Shown here in pieces: positions 7,534 through 15,706 of a DNA stretch of 64,000 nt. The number at the start of each line of letters is the position of its first letter. Position 1 is the stretch's first letter. The notes below the pieces were generated by a model. That model was not told the DNA's origin. It did not search any database and worked only from the letters and a program-made list of their open reading frames with translations. A program made the position numbers and the translations under genes. This DNA comes from Actinomadura sp. J1-007 (GTDB lineage: Bacteria > Actinomycetota > Actinomycetes > Streptosporangiales > Streptosporangiaceae). The stretch covers positions 3,782,001 to 3,846,000 of the forward strand of contig NZ_WING01000001.1 of NCBI RefSeq assembly GCF_009793335.1. The letters are read 5' to 3'.

Positions 7534-8163
7534 TCACGGGCACCCCTTGAGGGTGATCTTCTCGGTGTGGTCGAAGCTGACGGTGCCGTACTCGATGATG
7601 CCGTTGATGTCGAAGGTGTGGTGGATGACGCGCACGGTCATCTGGTTGCGCAGGGTGTAGACGCCCGCCATGCAGTGCGCCACGATGCCCTTCGGCTTAA
7701 GACTGGTCTGGCTGTGGAAGTGGTAGCCCTCGGTCTGCTGCTTCGGCCAGGTGCCGGTCTTGGTCTGGCCATCGGGTTTCTTGAGGGAGTAGCTGCCGCT
7801 CTCGACCCGGCAGCCCTCGTAGGCCCAGTACTCCTTGCCGAGCGCGCCCGTGAGCGGCGACACGCGTCGGGTGCGGTGCTTGCACCACTCCAGGGAGATC
7901 TCGGGCCTGAGGTAGCCGGGCGGTCCCTTCTCGTCGTAGATCAGGCAGTTCCAGTTCTGGATCTCCTGCCTCTTGTCCTTGTCCTGGTCGAAGTGCTTGT
8001 TGTCGGCGCACTGCCAGTGCTTGGTGGCCATATCGCCGAAGTCGGCGCGGGCGGCCGGAACCCAGACCCCCCACGCCCCCAGGACCACCCCGGCCACCAG
8101 CACGCAGGACAGACCACCACGCGCCCGCGCGGAGCCGCTGCCTGATCCCTTGCTCTTGCCCAT
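7534..8163 (-). CDS. Secreted protein of unknown family, cysteine-rich
   Basis: This 209-residue protein starts at the ATG at 8163. A lysine- and serine-rich start and a helix (L-S-C-V-L-V-A-G-V-V-L-G-A-W-G-V) form a signal peptide ending near A-A-R-A. The mature protein has a tyrosine-, tryptophan- and cysteine-rich composition: W-Q-C-A-D-N-K, N-W-N-C-L-I-Y-D, E-W-C-K-H-R, E-G-C-R-V-E, A-H-C-M-A-G-V-Y and a final G-C-P. The even cysteine spacing suggests a disulfide-stabilised extracellular domain. I do not recognise the family. The gene is immediately upstream of the small secreted gene at 7121-7477. Confidence 0.68.
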   Translation of the reverse strand: MGKSKGSGSGSARARGGLSCVLVAGVVLGAWGVWVPAARADFGDMATKHWQCADNKHFDQDKDKRQEIQNWNCLIYDEKGPPGYLRPEISLEWCKHRTRRVSPLTGALGKEYWAYEGCRVESGSYSLKKPDGQTKTGTWPKQQTEGYHFHSQTSLKPKGIVAHCMAGVYTLRNQMTVRVIHHTFDINGIIEYGTVSFDHTEKITLKGCP

Positions 8164-8437
8164 GCCGGAGGGCTTCCCACCGCACCTTGCAGACAGCGCC
8201 CGCCGTTCCCCAAGATCCGGTCTGCCGCCCGGACGCAGGGGGTTGACGAGCATCGGAACGAGAATCCGCGCGGGCGTCAGCCGAACGCGTTCGCGCAGGT
8301 CCCTTCGCTTAGGACGCGGTCAGGTGTTGTGCGCGGAGTTGTTGTCAGTGCGGCGGGGTGTTCGCGGCGGCCCCGTACGGGTTGGTCTCGACGGGGTCGG
8401 GCCAGGGACCTTCCCCGGTTCTCGGCTGGTATGCCGG

Positions 8438-8821
8438 TCAGGTGAGGCGCAAGGGGGCGGCGGTGATGCCGCGCAGCACTGGGTTGGGTTCACGGACCGG
8501 CGGGCCTGTCGGGTGCAGCCGGGGCGCGTGCCGTGCGAGCAGCGGCAAGGAGCCTTTGGCCTGGGCCATGTCCAGTGAGGCCCCTAGGCAGCGGTGTGGG
8601 CCGTCACCCAGCGCCAGGTGTCGGTTAGGTCTGCGGTCCAGTCTCAGCCGGCCGGGATCGATGAACTGGGCGGGGTCATGGCAGGCCGATCCCAGCAGTA
8701 CCGTCACCGTCTGGCCACGGCCGAGCCGCTGGCCGCCCAAGCAGATGTCCTGGACGATCAACTTCTCCTGAGCCTGCACCGGTGGATCAAAGCGCATCAG
8801 TTCGCGGACGGCGGTCTCCAG
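8438..8821 (-). pseudogene. Cytochrome P450, C-terminal stump
   Basis: The frame begins in mid-protein with E-T-A-V-R-E-L-M-R-F-D-P-P-V-Q, the end of helix K region. It contains the haem-binding loop L-A-L-G-D-G-P-H-R-C-L-G-A-S-L, whose cysteine would bind haem iron, and runs to the usual C-terminus. About 128 of some 400 residues remain. The cut is exactly at the stop codon of the DinB-like gene upstream, so a deletion has joined the two. It cannot form an active P450. Confidence 0.8.
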
Positions 8822-9367
8822 TCATTGGCCCACTGCGCCGTCGATGCCTTGTCGCAGGAAGTCCGCGTGGCCGTTGTGTCGGGCGTACTCCTCCACCATG
8901 TGGATCAGCACCCAGCGGAGCGTGACCTGACTGCGTGAGGGGTCGGCCCCCATGGCGTCGAGGTCGGTCGCCTGGGCGACGAAGGCTTCGGCGAAGTCGA
9001 CCTCCGCCTGCCAGATGCGCCATGCCTCGGCGACCATCTCAGGGTCGGGGGCCGCGTCGTCGAACGCCGCGTCGGGGTGGTCGCCGGTGTCGTAGTGCGG
9101 GGTGGTTCGTTGACCGGCCATCCTGTCGCGAAACCATATGCGCTCGACCTCGGCCATATGCCGGACCAGTCCAAGCAGGGACAGTCCGGAGAATGCCACC
9201 GATCGCCGGGCGAGGGCCCGGGGGTCCAAGCCCGAGCATTTGAGCGCGAGCGTCTGACGTTGCCAGCGTAGGAAGCCGACGAGCATGGTCTTCTCATCGG
9301 CCCGGGCGGACACATCGGTGCGAGGATCATTCTCGGGTGCGACGAACAGGTCAGCGAACTTGGGCAT
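8822..9367 (-). CDS. DinB-like (DUF664) protein
   Basis: This 181-residue protein starts at the ATG at 9367. It shows the DUF664/DinB four-helix layout: A-D-E-K-T-M-L-V-G-F-L-R-W-Q-R, G-L-S-L-L-G-L-V-R-H-M-A-E-V-E-R-I-W-F and W-V-L-I-H-M-V-E-E-Y-A-R-H-N-G-H. The three histidines in L-V-R-H-M, L-I-H-M and A-R-H-N-G-H are the usual metal ligands. Some members are thiol-dependent transferases, so a mycothiol-dependent S-transferase role is possible but not shown. The stop codon borders the P450 stump. Confidence 0.85.
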   Translation of the reverse strand: MPKFADLFVAPENDPRTDVSARADEKTMLVGFLRWQRQTLALKCSGLDPRALARRSVAFSGLSLLGLVRHMAEVERIWFRDRMAGQRTTPHYDTGDHPDAAFDDAAPDPEMVAEAWRIWQAEVDFAEAFVAQATDLDAMGADPSRSQVTLRWVLIHMVEEYARHNGHADFLRQGIDGAVGQ

Positions 9368-9421
9368 GCACGAGATTATGGCGACGTGGCCTGCTTTGCC
9401 GGTATTCGCGGCTCGGGGGGC

Positions 9422-9706
9422 TCACGCGGCGAGGTCGTATTCGTGCTGGCCGCGGGCGTGGTCAACGCGTTGGTGTTCTTCGGCGAGGTGGTGGTGCCAG
9501 TAGTCGGTGAAGATCCCGTTGGCGACGATCGTGCGCAGTTTCAGGACCGCGTCGGCTCCATGCAGTCCCCAGCGGGCGCCGGAAACGTCGAGCCGGCCGG
9601 CCACGATATGACGCACTACGCCTTCGACGACGCCCGTGGCAATCGGCCAACCCTGGCGCAGGACGTGGTCGTAAGTGCCCGTCTCGTAAGTCCGGATCTT
9701 GGAACT
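9422..9706 (-). mobile_element. ISKra4-like transposase, C-terminal fragment
   Basis: The last 95 residues of this frame read G-W-P-I-A-T-G-V-V-E-G, then G-A-R-W-G-L-H-G-A-D-A-V-L-K-L-R and a tyrosine- and histidine-rich end, the conserved tail of ISKra4-family transposases. The glutamate in G-V-V-E-G is the last acidic residue of the catalytic triad. Everything upstream of about 9706 is replaced by unrelated DNA leading into the zinc-finger gene. The element is immobile. Confidence 0.75.
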
Positions 9707-9757
9707 AGGGCGCGTCGGGGTGGTGACGCTATGTGGGCGGGTTGAGATGGTCGGGGT

Positions 9758-10150
9758 GTGGAGTGGCGGGCGCCGAGGGTGTGCGGGTTGTGCGGTGGGC
9801 CGTTGCCGGAGGGGGCGCGGTCGTCGCGGAGGTTCTGTTCGGCGGCGTGCCGGTCTCAGGCGTGGCGGGAGGGGCGGCGGGCGCGGGCGGAGTATGACGC
9901 GGCGTTGGCGCGGCTGGTGGAGGCCGGGGCGGCGCGGGGTCCGACCGGTGCTGAGATGCGGGCGCTGCGGCCGGTGGCGCGGTGTCCGGTGTGCGGCCGG
10001 TCGTGGCCGGTGGGGGTGCGCAAGCGTTCGGATGCGCAGTACTGCTCGCCGCGGTGCCGGCTGGCGGCGTGGCGGGAGCGCCAGGGGGTCGTGCCGGGCT
10101 GGCTGGCCGCGCTGCGCGAGCAGCAGCGGCGCGATGGGCGGCCGCGGTAG
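9758..10150 (+). CDS. Double zinc-finger protein, copy 1
   Basis: This 130-residue protein is built of two similar halves. The first has C-G-L-C-G then F-C-S-A-A-C-R, the second C-P-V-C-G then Y-C-S-P-R-C-R-L-A-A-W-R. Each half thus carries C-x2-C and C-x3-C and should bind one zinc in a treble-clef-like fold; an acidic alanine-rich helix links them. The GTG at 9758 is the only sensible start. Its stop overlaps the truncated IS5 transposase on the other strand. A clear paralogue lies at 12465-12833 on the opposite strand, and the two flank a block with a transposase, a winged-helix gene and DUF6192. The role is unknown; nucleic-acid binding is likely. Confidence 0.65.
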   Translation: MEWRAPRVCGLCGGPLPEGARSSRRFCSAACRSQAWREGRRARAEYDAALARLVEAGAARGPTGAEMRALRPVARCPVCGRSWPVGVRKRSDAQYCSPRCRLAAWRERQGVVPGWLAALREQQRRDGRPR

Positions 10151-10154
10151 GCGT

Positions 10155-10893
10155 TGGCGTTCAGTAGGCGTTTCACCGAAACGCGTTGAGCGTTGCGGCG
10201 GGCGCGCATGAACCAGCCCAGGGTCCGCTCGACAATCCAGCGGCGGGGCAGGACGACGAACCCTTTCTGTCCGATCGGGCGGCGGACGGTCTTGAGGGTC
10301 AGGTGCAGGAACCGGTCGGCCCAGGCGATCAGGGTGCCGGCATAGGCCGAGTCGGCCCAGGCCAGGGCGAGCTGGGGGTGCAGGATCCGCAGGCGCGCCA
10401 GCAGGTCGCGGTCGGGGCGGTCGGCGGGGGTGACCATGACCAGCAGCGGCAGGCACTGGGTGTCGACCGCGACGTGCCGCTTGCGGCCGTTGATCTTCTT
10501 GGCCGCGTCGTAGCCGCGCTGGTCCTTGGCGACGGTCTCGGCCGCCTTGACGGTCTGGGAGTCGAGGATCGCGGTGACCGGTCTCGGGCAGCGGCCGGCG
10601 CGGGCGCGGACCATCTCGCGCAGGGCGTCGCGGATGCGGGTCAGGACGCTGGCGCGTGCCCAGCGGGCGAAGAAGCCGTAGACGGTCTGCCAGGGGACGC
10701 CGTAGTCGTGCGGCAGCGCCCGCCATTTGCAGCCGTTGTCGGTGACGTAGCGGATGGCGTCGACGATGTCGCGGCGGTGGTGCTTCTCCGGCCTGCCGCC
10801 GGCGGTGGTGCGGCAGGCCGGGACCGGCAGCAGCGGCTCGATCAGCGCCCACTCGGCGGCGGTGGTGTCGCAGGTGTAGCGGCGCCTGGTCAC
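10155..10893 (-). mobile_element. IS5-family transposase, truncated at the 3' end
   Basis: From a GTG at 10893 with GAGGAGGGGG upstream, the protein has A-E-W-A-L-I-E-P-L-L-P, then W-R-A-L-P-H-D-Y-G and D-S-Q-T-V-K-A-A-E. It continues with K-K-I-N-G-R-K-R-H, A-W-A-D-S-A-Y-A-G and W-I-V-E-R-T-L-G-W-F. The three acidic catalytic residues are present in D-S-Q, A-D-S-A-Y and V-E-R-T. After R-A-R-R-N-A the usual ending (arginine, aspartate, tyrosine, glutamate-rich) is missing and the frame runs into the antisense of the zinc-finger gene. About 40 residues and one IS end are lost. Confidence 0.82.
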
Positions 10894-10947
10894 TGGCCCC
10901 CTCCTCTCACCGCATTCGGCTCGCCGGTGTCCGGCTCTTGGGTGTGG

Positions 10948-11385
10948 TCAGGGCCGCCGATGCGTCCCGGCCATGATGATCATCGCCAGTCCCGCCTTGA
11001 GTCCGTTGATCTGCTCCAGGGCGTTGCGGGCGAACTCGTCCTCGGGCCGCGCGGCGGCGTGCGGGGCGATGGTGGAGGTGATCAGGCGGCTGGCCCGGTT
11101 GAACAGGGTCTGGACGCCGCCCAGCTCGTAGGCGATCCAGTCGGCGACGTTCACCGGAAACCGGTAGCCGTTCCTGGCGTCGTAGGTGAGCGGGGTCAGG
11201 TGCTCCAGCGCGGAGGTGTCCTTGATGTAGTTCAGGCCTTTGCGGACGTGGTGCGCCGACATGCCCGTGGCCTGCATCAACTGCTTGAGGGTGAGGCCGG
11301 CGGGCCGGGCCTCCATCAGCGCGATCCGCACCCGCTCCCCGCAGACGTTGGCCGCCACGTTCACCGACCCCTTGGTCCTTGGCAT
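10948..11385 (-). CDS. Winged-helix DNA-binding protein
   Basis: This 145-residue protein starts at 11385. After a basic start (P-R-T-K-G-S-V-N-V-A) it has L-T-L-K-Q-L-M-Q-A-T-G-M-S-A-H-H-V-R-K-G, a helix-turn-helix, and Y-D-A-R-N-G-Y-R-F-P for the wing. An alpha-helical C-terminal half (W-I-A-Y-E-L-G-G-V-Q-T-L) suits dimerisation. It lies 36 bases downstream of the DUF6192 gene on the same strand, and the two are probably an operon. I recall similar pairs from Streptomyces mobile elements, where the names RacP and RacO have been used, but I am not certain of that assignment. It is probably a regulator. Confidence 0.68.
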   Translation of the reverse strand: MPRTKGSVNVAANVCGERVRIALMEARPAGLTLKQLMQATGMSAHHVRKGLNYIKDTSALEHLTPLTYDARNGYRFPVNVADWIAYELGGVQTLFNRASRLITSTIAPHAAARPEDEFARNALEQINGLKAGLAMIIMAGTHRRP

Positions 11386-11420
11386 GACGTGGGCTCCGTC
11401 CCGCCGGTCACCAGGCCCGG

Positions 11421-12351
11421 CTACTGACCGCGCAGCAGCGCGGCCAGGCCCTTGTCCAAGGTGAGGTTCCCGGTGCCGACCGCGCTCTCCAGCCAGTCGG
11501 CGGTCGCCCTCACCTTCGCGATCTGCTGGAGAACCGTGCTCTTCTCGGCCTCGGTGAGCTGGTGGCCGCGCAGGTTGCCGATCGTTCGGCCGATCGAGCC
11601 GGTGAACGCCGAGCAGGCGGTGACCAGGTCCAGGAACTCGCTCGACTGGCGCAACTCCTCCAGCCGCTCGGCCGCGGCTGGCGGCATGTTGTGCTCGACC
11701 GCCTGCCGAGACCGCTCGACCTGCGCCCGGTTCACCGAGTCCCGGGCGACCCGGTCGCCCATCGCCTTGAACGCGACATCAGGGCGGCGCAGCAGATCGG
11801 CCGCCACCGACGAGGCGACCTGCTCATACACCGCCAGGTCGTGGATCGCGCGGACCTTCTCGATCACCGTGACCGGGTGGTTGACCTTCCGGCCGACCTC
11901 GCGCTTGGCGGCGTCCTCGGTCCACTCCTGGCGGCCCGGTCCGCGGATTCAGCGGCGGATCGTCGATCTTGCGCCACCGCTCCTGCTCGTCGGCGATCGC
12001 CGCCAGGGTCGTGTGGACCACATACGACACCCCGCGCCGCCGCCGCTCGGCCGGCCACCGCGACGACACCCACCTGCGCCCAGACAGCGTGCTCACCGGG
12101 ATCCGGGTGTCGTCGGCCAGCCGCTCGATCGACGCCTCCACCGAGAACAGCGCGTCGGCCGCGTGCGCCCCGCCCCGCGGCTGCATCGGCGCGATCTCCA
12201 GCGCCGCGTCCCCGGTCTCGAACTGCGCCAGCATGTGCTGCTCGTCCAGCTCCAGCAGTCGCGCCACCAACTGCTCGTAACGCTCCAGGCTCACCGCACC
12301 GATCCGGCTCCCGCCCGCCTCGGTGCGCTCGTCCGCGTTCCCCATGACCAT
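11421..12351 (-). pseudogene. DUF6192 family protein, one frameshift
   Basis: The first frame (ATG at 12351, GGGAGGAG just upstream) gives V-S-L-E-R-Y-E-Q-L-V-A, then V-S-T-L-S-G-R-R-W-V-S-S-R-W-P, a helix-turn-helix, and ends at N-P-R-T-G. A second frame continues with Q-E-W-T-E-D-A-A-K, then R-A-I-H-D-L-A and A-T-A-D-W-L-E-S-A-V-G-T-G. Together they form a complete DUF6192 protein of about 310 residues. The shift lies within 11931-11937 in a GGCGGCCCGG stretch. It is probably a DNA-binding regulator paired with the winged-helix gene downstream. The shift could be real or a sequencing error. Here the simplest repair is removal of one base, unlike most shifts in this window. Confidence 0.68.
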
Positions 12352-12464
12352 GCTCCTCCCGGCTGGCGCCCGATACGTTCGAGCGACTTGGCCGTGAGTC
12401 TCGGCTCACTCACACATGGTCACAATCCCCAGATAATAGAGGTGTTCCAGACAAGACAGACACG

Positions 12465-12833
12465 TCAACAAGATCCCGGAGAAAACTGGCGAACATCGGT
12501 CACCGTGACGCTTTTCCGCCCGGTTTCCCGCGCCCTCCACGCCCTCGTCCGGCACGCCGCCGAACAGTAGACCGCCCCGCGTCGGCGCTCGATCCCCTCC
12601 AGCCACACCGTCCCGCACACCGGACACACCACCTCCGGCGCCGTCCCATCCCGCATCGCCGCCACCCGGGCACGCGTAGCGGCGACCCACCGGCCATGCC
12701 GCCGCCGACACGCGTCACCGCAAAACCGCGCGTGAGCACGCACGTTCGCGCCCAGAGCGCGACCGCAACACAAACAGCTCCGGGCCCGCGACGCCACCCA
12801 TCCAACCTCGTCCCACCCCGCCGACCGCGACAA
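12465..12833 (-). CDS. Double zinc-finger protein, copy 2
   Basis: This 122-residue protein has the same two-finger plan as the gene at 9758-10150: C-L-C-C-G with F-C-G-D-A-C-R, then C-P-V-C-G with Y-C-S-A-A-C-R-T-R-A-W-R. An acidic or alanine helix separates the halves, as in the paralogue. The C-terminus (T-V-T-D-V-R-Q-F) differs. The gene precedes the DUF6192 and winged-helix genes on the same strand. It is flanked on the right by IS21 debris. The function is unknown; zinc-dependent nucleic-acid binding is the likely activity. Confidence 0.65.
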   Translation of the reverse strand: MSRSAGWDEVGWVASRARSCLCCGRALGANVRAHARFCGDACRRRHGRWVAATRARVAAMRDGTAPEVVCPVCGTVWLEGIERRRGAVYCSAACRTRAWRARETGRKSVTVTDVRQFSPGSC

Positions 12834-12904
12834 GAAGCGCCCAGGCCAGGCGTACCTACTCGATCACAAGGATCGAAAACAGCCACTGAAGGCCGGCGCG
12901 ATAA

Positions 12905-13135
12905 CCTCCGACGCCGTCGCGTCGAAAGGCGCGAAAGGCCGCCGAGGCCGACCAGGGCGAACCCGCCAGCACCGATCCACCCGCCGGTGAGGCCGCGACG
13001 GCGACGTTTCTGACCGAACGGCGGCTGGCTCACCTGTCGCCCGATATCTGGCCGCTGCCCTCGGTGAAGGTTCATGACCAACTGCTGCGCCGCCCGCGTC
13101 CTGGTGCGGATCGTTCCGCCGAAGGAGAGTCATGA
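12905..13135 (+). pseudogene. IstA-like (IS21) transposase, C-terminal fragment
   Basis: The end of this open frame reads R-R-L-A-H-L-S-P-D-I-W-P-L-P-S-V-K-V-H-D, which resembles the tail of IS21-type IstA proteins. The stop overlaps the start of the IstB fragment in an ATGA, the normal istA-istB arrangement. No catalytic core is present. Upstream of about 12950 the frame is unrelated low-complexity sequence. Confidence 0.45.
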
Positions 13136-13398
13136 CCGAAAAGCGCCACCGTGGCCTGACCGAGCAAGCCGCCCAGACCGCGATCGACCAATCCTGCACG
13201 ATGCTGTGGCTGCCGACGGTCCGCGGCCGGCTCGGTGGCCTGGCCGCCGATGGCGCCCGCGTTCAGATGTTCTACCTGTGTTCTCTGGCCGAGCTACTGA
13301 CGGCAGAGTGCGACGACCGCGCCGCCGCCGTTCCGAACGTCGCATTAAAGCCGCCGCGTTCCCGCGAGAGAAGTCGCTGCGCGCCTTCGAGGTGGCGG
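13132..13398 (+). pseudogene. IstB-like (IS21) helper ATPase, N-terminal fragment, frameshifted
   Basis: The first frame has A-I-D-Q-S-C-T-M-L-W-L-P-T-V-R-G-R and L-A-E-L-L-T-A-E-C-D-D-R, and a second frame continues R-R-R-S-E-R-R-I-K-A-A-A-F-P-R-E-K-S-L. This is the start of IstB. Adding one C in the CGCCGCC stretch at about 13321 restores the family's C-D-D-R-A-R-R-R-S-E motif. The match ends at about 13398, before the Walker A site, so the gene is dead whatever the cause of the shift. Confidence 0.75.
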
Positions 13399-13425
13399 AT
13401 GCTCAGCGATGGCTGGGCCCGCCGG

Positions 13426-13731
13426 TCAGTCGATGCCTTCGATGATGCGGAAGTCGCGCTCGAAGCCGTCAGGGAGGGCCACCAGCGCCTTCTGGTACGC
13501 CTCGCTCTCGTATGCCGCGACGGCCTGTTCGAAGCTGTCGAACTCGATCAGAACGACGCGTTGCGTGAGTCCGGCCTCGTGGGCGACGATCCGTCCGCCA
13601 CGGGACGGGAGGAGGGCCAGGTTGCGCCCGCCGGCAGCCTGGACGGCCGGACCGGCCAACTTGTCGTAGGCAGACAGCCTTTCAGGATCGGAAATGGTGG
13701 GGTAGACACTGACCCAGTAGCCCTTAGCCAT
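13426..13731 (-). CDS. DUF1330 family protein
   Basis: This 101-residue protein starts at the ATG at 13731 with GGGAGG nearby. It begins M-A-K-G-Y-W-V-S-V-Y and has A-Y-D-K-L-A-G-P-A-V and V-V-L-I-E-F-D-S-F-E-Q-A-V-A-A-Y. It ends with R-D-F-R-I-I-E-G-I. This is the small ferredoxin-like DUF1330 fold, of the dimeric alpha-beta barrel type. The biochemical role is unknown. The gene is divergent from the LysR gene at 13920, with 188 bases between them, and is the likely target of that regulator. Confidence 0.88.
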   Translation of the reverse strand: MAKGYWVSVYPTISDPERLSAYDKLAGPAVQAAGGRNLALLPSRGGRIVAHEAGLTQRVVLIEFDSFEQAVAAYESEAYQKALVALPDGFERDFRIIEGID

Positions 13732-13919
13732 GGAAACCTCCCGTGTTCGGCCGGACACGTCCGACTTCGAATTGACACTCAGATCGATCGATCCCGGCGA
13801 CCGGTACTGCGGCCGGTTGAATCGGCATATGCGCAGGTTAGAGCTTGATATGCGGTCGAGGGAAAGACCGGTACGGGATAGAGTCAGAACGGATCGTTAT
13901 CAATCGGCAGGGAGGGCAC

Positions 13920-14822
13920 GTGGCGCCGGATACGGTGAGCCTGCGGTACTTCCTGGTGCTGGCGCAGGAGTTGAACTTCACCCGCGCGGCCGCACGGATC
14001 GGTATCGCACAGCCCGCACTCAGCGCGCGGATGCGCCGATTGGAGGCGGAACTCGGTACGGCCCTGCTGGTCCGCAACACGCGTAGCGTCGTGTTGACCA
14101 CGGCCGGTGCGGCTCTGGCGGAGTCCGCGCCGTCCGCGCTGGCGGCGCTGGACCGGGCATGGGACACCGCCCGGAGCGCGGCGGCCGGTGAACTGGGCAC
14201 GCTGCGCATCGGATACAGCCTCAGCGCCGGGGCCGAGACGGCACCGGCCCTGGTGGACAGGCTGATCCGCGGCAACAGCGGGCTCGAGGTCGGCGCGGCC
14301 CCGATGGCGACACCGGAGATCTCCCCCGCGGTCGCCGAAGGCCGCATCGATGCCGGGATCACCCGCGGTGAACAGCCGGGCCGTGGCGTGCGCCGGTTCC
14401 TGCTGCGGCGCATGCGCGTCGGGGTCCAGCTGGCGCAGGACCATCCGCTGGCCGAACACCCGGAGATCGAGATCGCCGACGCGGCCGCGTATCCGCTGCG
14501 ACTCCCGGACCGTGCGGCCAACCCCGTGATCCACGATCAGCTGTCCGCACTGTTCCGAGACACCCGACCACCGCCCCGATTCCGCACGCCCGCAGTCTCT
14601 TTCGACATGGCTCAGCGCGACCTGCGCGACGGGGTCACCCTCGCCCCGGCCGGAGAAGCCGCGGGCACGGCGCAACCGGCCGGTCTCACCTGGCGACCGC
14701 TGCGAGACGCGCCCAGCATGACGATCCACCTGGTCCTCCCACGCGAGCAGTCGCCGCTGCACCGCCGCATCCGTGCCGTCGCCAAAACCCTGGCGCACGA
14801 GCTGCACTGGCTGCCGGCCTGA
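13920..14822 (+). CDS. LysR-family transcriptional regulator
   Basis: This 300-residue protein starts at the GTG at 13920, five bases after GGGAGGG; the earlier in-frame start adds an unrelated leader. The N-terminal winged helix is clear: L-R-Y-F-L-V-L-A-Q-E-L-N-F-T-R-A-A and I-A-Q-P-A-L-S-A-R-M-R-R-L-E-A-E-L-G. The C-terminal effector domain follows from G-T-L-R-I-G-Y. It is divergent from the DUF1330 gene, the usual arrangement for a LysR gene and its target. The intergenic GATCGATCGATC (about 13783) is one possible binding site. The inducer is unknown. Confidence 0.92.
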   Translation: MAPDTVSLRYFLVLAQELNFTRAAARIGIAQPALSARMRRLEAELGTALLVRNTRSVVLTTAGAALAESAPSALAALDRAWDTARSAAAGELGTLRIGYSLSAGAETAPALVDRLIRGNSGLEVGAAPMATPEISPAVAEGRIDAGITRGEQPGRGVRRFLLRRMRVGVQLAQDHPLAEHPEIEIADAAAYPLRLPDRAANPVIHDQLSALFRDTRPPPRFRTPAVSFDMAQRDLRDGVTLAPAGEAAGTAQPAGLTWRPLRDAPSMTIHLVLPREQSPLHRRIRAVAKTLAHELHWLPA

Positions 14823-14945
14823 CGCGCAGGAGGTCAAGCGAGACGTACGGCCTGCGGTGGCGAGGCCGAAGACCTTGCGCCCGGCAGACTTCGCGGTGAT
14901 GACGACGGCGGTCTGCCCGGGCTCGCCGACGCCGAGGGCACCGGC

Positions 14946-15165
14946 GTGATCGACATGGCCAGGCGCATGTCGCCCGGCTGGTCCCCCGACCTGCACCGGC
15001 TGTTCGAGCTCAGCGCCCCCACCGCCACCGCCGTCTCCAACCGGCATTCCACTTCGGTGCCGATCCCCGCCTGGCCGACCATCAACATCACCCTGCTCGG
15101 CGACGTGATCCACACCATGACCCCAGGCCGCGGCTCGTCCTCGACGGCGCGGGGGCCACGCCGGG
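14946..15165 (+). pseudogene. Fragment of an FAD-dependent monooxygenase
   Basis: The frame holds M-S-P-G-W-S-P-D-L-H-R-L-F, V-P-I-P-A-W-P-T-I-N and I-T-L-L-G-D-V-I-H-T-M-T-P-G-R-G. The last piece is the second FAD-binding motif (G-D-x-x-H-x-x-x-P) of class A flavin monooxygenases. About 65 residues remain from the middle of a roughly 400-residue enzyme. The flanking DNA (14829-14945) shows nothing recognisable. Confidence 0.65.
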
Positions 15166-15210
15166 CCGGGTTTCGTCGGTGGCCCAGAAGGCGCGGAGTG
15201 GACCGTTCCC

Positions 15211-15602
15211 TCAGCCCTGCTGCGCCGCGTACTGCGCGATGCCATTGCCGATCGACCAGTTCTCCGGCAGTACTTCCACAAGGTTGATGAACACGTCTTC
15301 GGGCGTACGCCGGGGTCCGCCTGCAAGAGTTCGACGATGCGCTGGTAGAGCGCCTGCTTCTGGGCGAGCCCGCGCGTGTTGTTGGCGGTGATCCGGATGA
15401 TGACCACCTCGTCGCTCCGTTCGACACCGTAGTAGGTGGGGCTGACGCTGAAGGTGCTGTCGTCGTGCTCGGTGATCGTCATGAAGCGGTCGTCCTCCGG
15501 CACGTTGAAGGTCTCACGCATGGCGCGGTAGACGCCCTCGAAGAGGGCCCGGTGGTACTCGGGGGACTTGCCTCGCCGCAACGACACTTGGACCAAGGGC
15601 AT
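15211..15602 (-). pseudogene. Tautomerase-family protein (4-oxalocrotonate tautomerase-like), one frameshift
   Basis: Beginning at the ATG at 15602, M-P-L-V-Q-V-S-L-R-R-G-K-S supplies the N-terminal catalytic proline after methionine removal. The first frame continues to A-L-Y-Q-R-I-V-E-L-L and D-P-G-V-R-P. A second frame then gives E-D-V-F-I-N-L-V-E-V-L-P-E-N-W-S-I-G-N-G. Adding one G at about 15299-15303 restores a single 130-residue protein of the Tautomerase_2 type. The gene is divergent from the LysR gene at 15707 and is its likely target. The active-site proline and the overall fold look intact, so a sequencing error is plausible. Confidence 0.78.
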
Positions 15603-15665
15603 GGCCTGACTCCGTTCCTCGGGACGGTTCGCAGCGTAGCCATCACTTGATCATTCAAAAAAGCC

Positions 15666-15675
15666 ATCTTAAGAT
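15666..15675. promoter_or_regulatory. Palindrome between tautomerase and lysR genes
   Basis: ATCTTAAGAT is a perfect 10-base palindrome in the 104-base, unusually AT-rich gap between the divergent tautomerase and LysR genes. LysR regulators bind short AT-rich dyads in such positions. TTGATCATTCAA at about 15648 is a second near-symmetric element in the same gap. Confidence 0.4.
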
Positions 15676-15706
15676 ATTTCAGTCATTAAATAACCTAATG
15701 ATCGGT

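Noticed and set aside
9422..10852. 476-codon reverse frame as a single transposase
   Set aside because: Only the last 95 codons match ISKra4. The upstream part is an out-of-frame reading of the IS5 transposase and antisense of the zinc-finger gene.
13884..15602. 572-codon reverse frame through the LysR gene and the monooxygenase fragment
   Set aside because: Only its first 100 codons are a real protein (the tautomerase). The rest is antisense to the LysR gene and has the arginine- and glycine-rich composition of a shadow frame.
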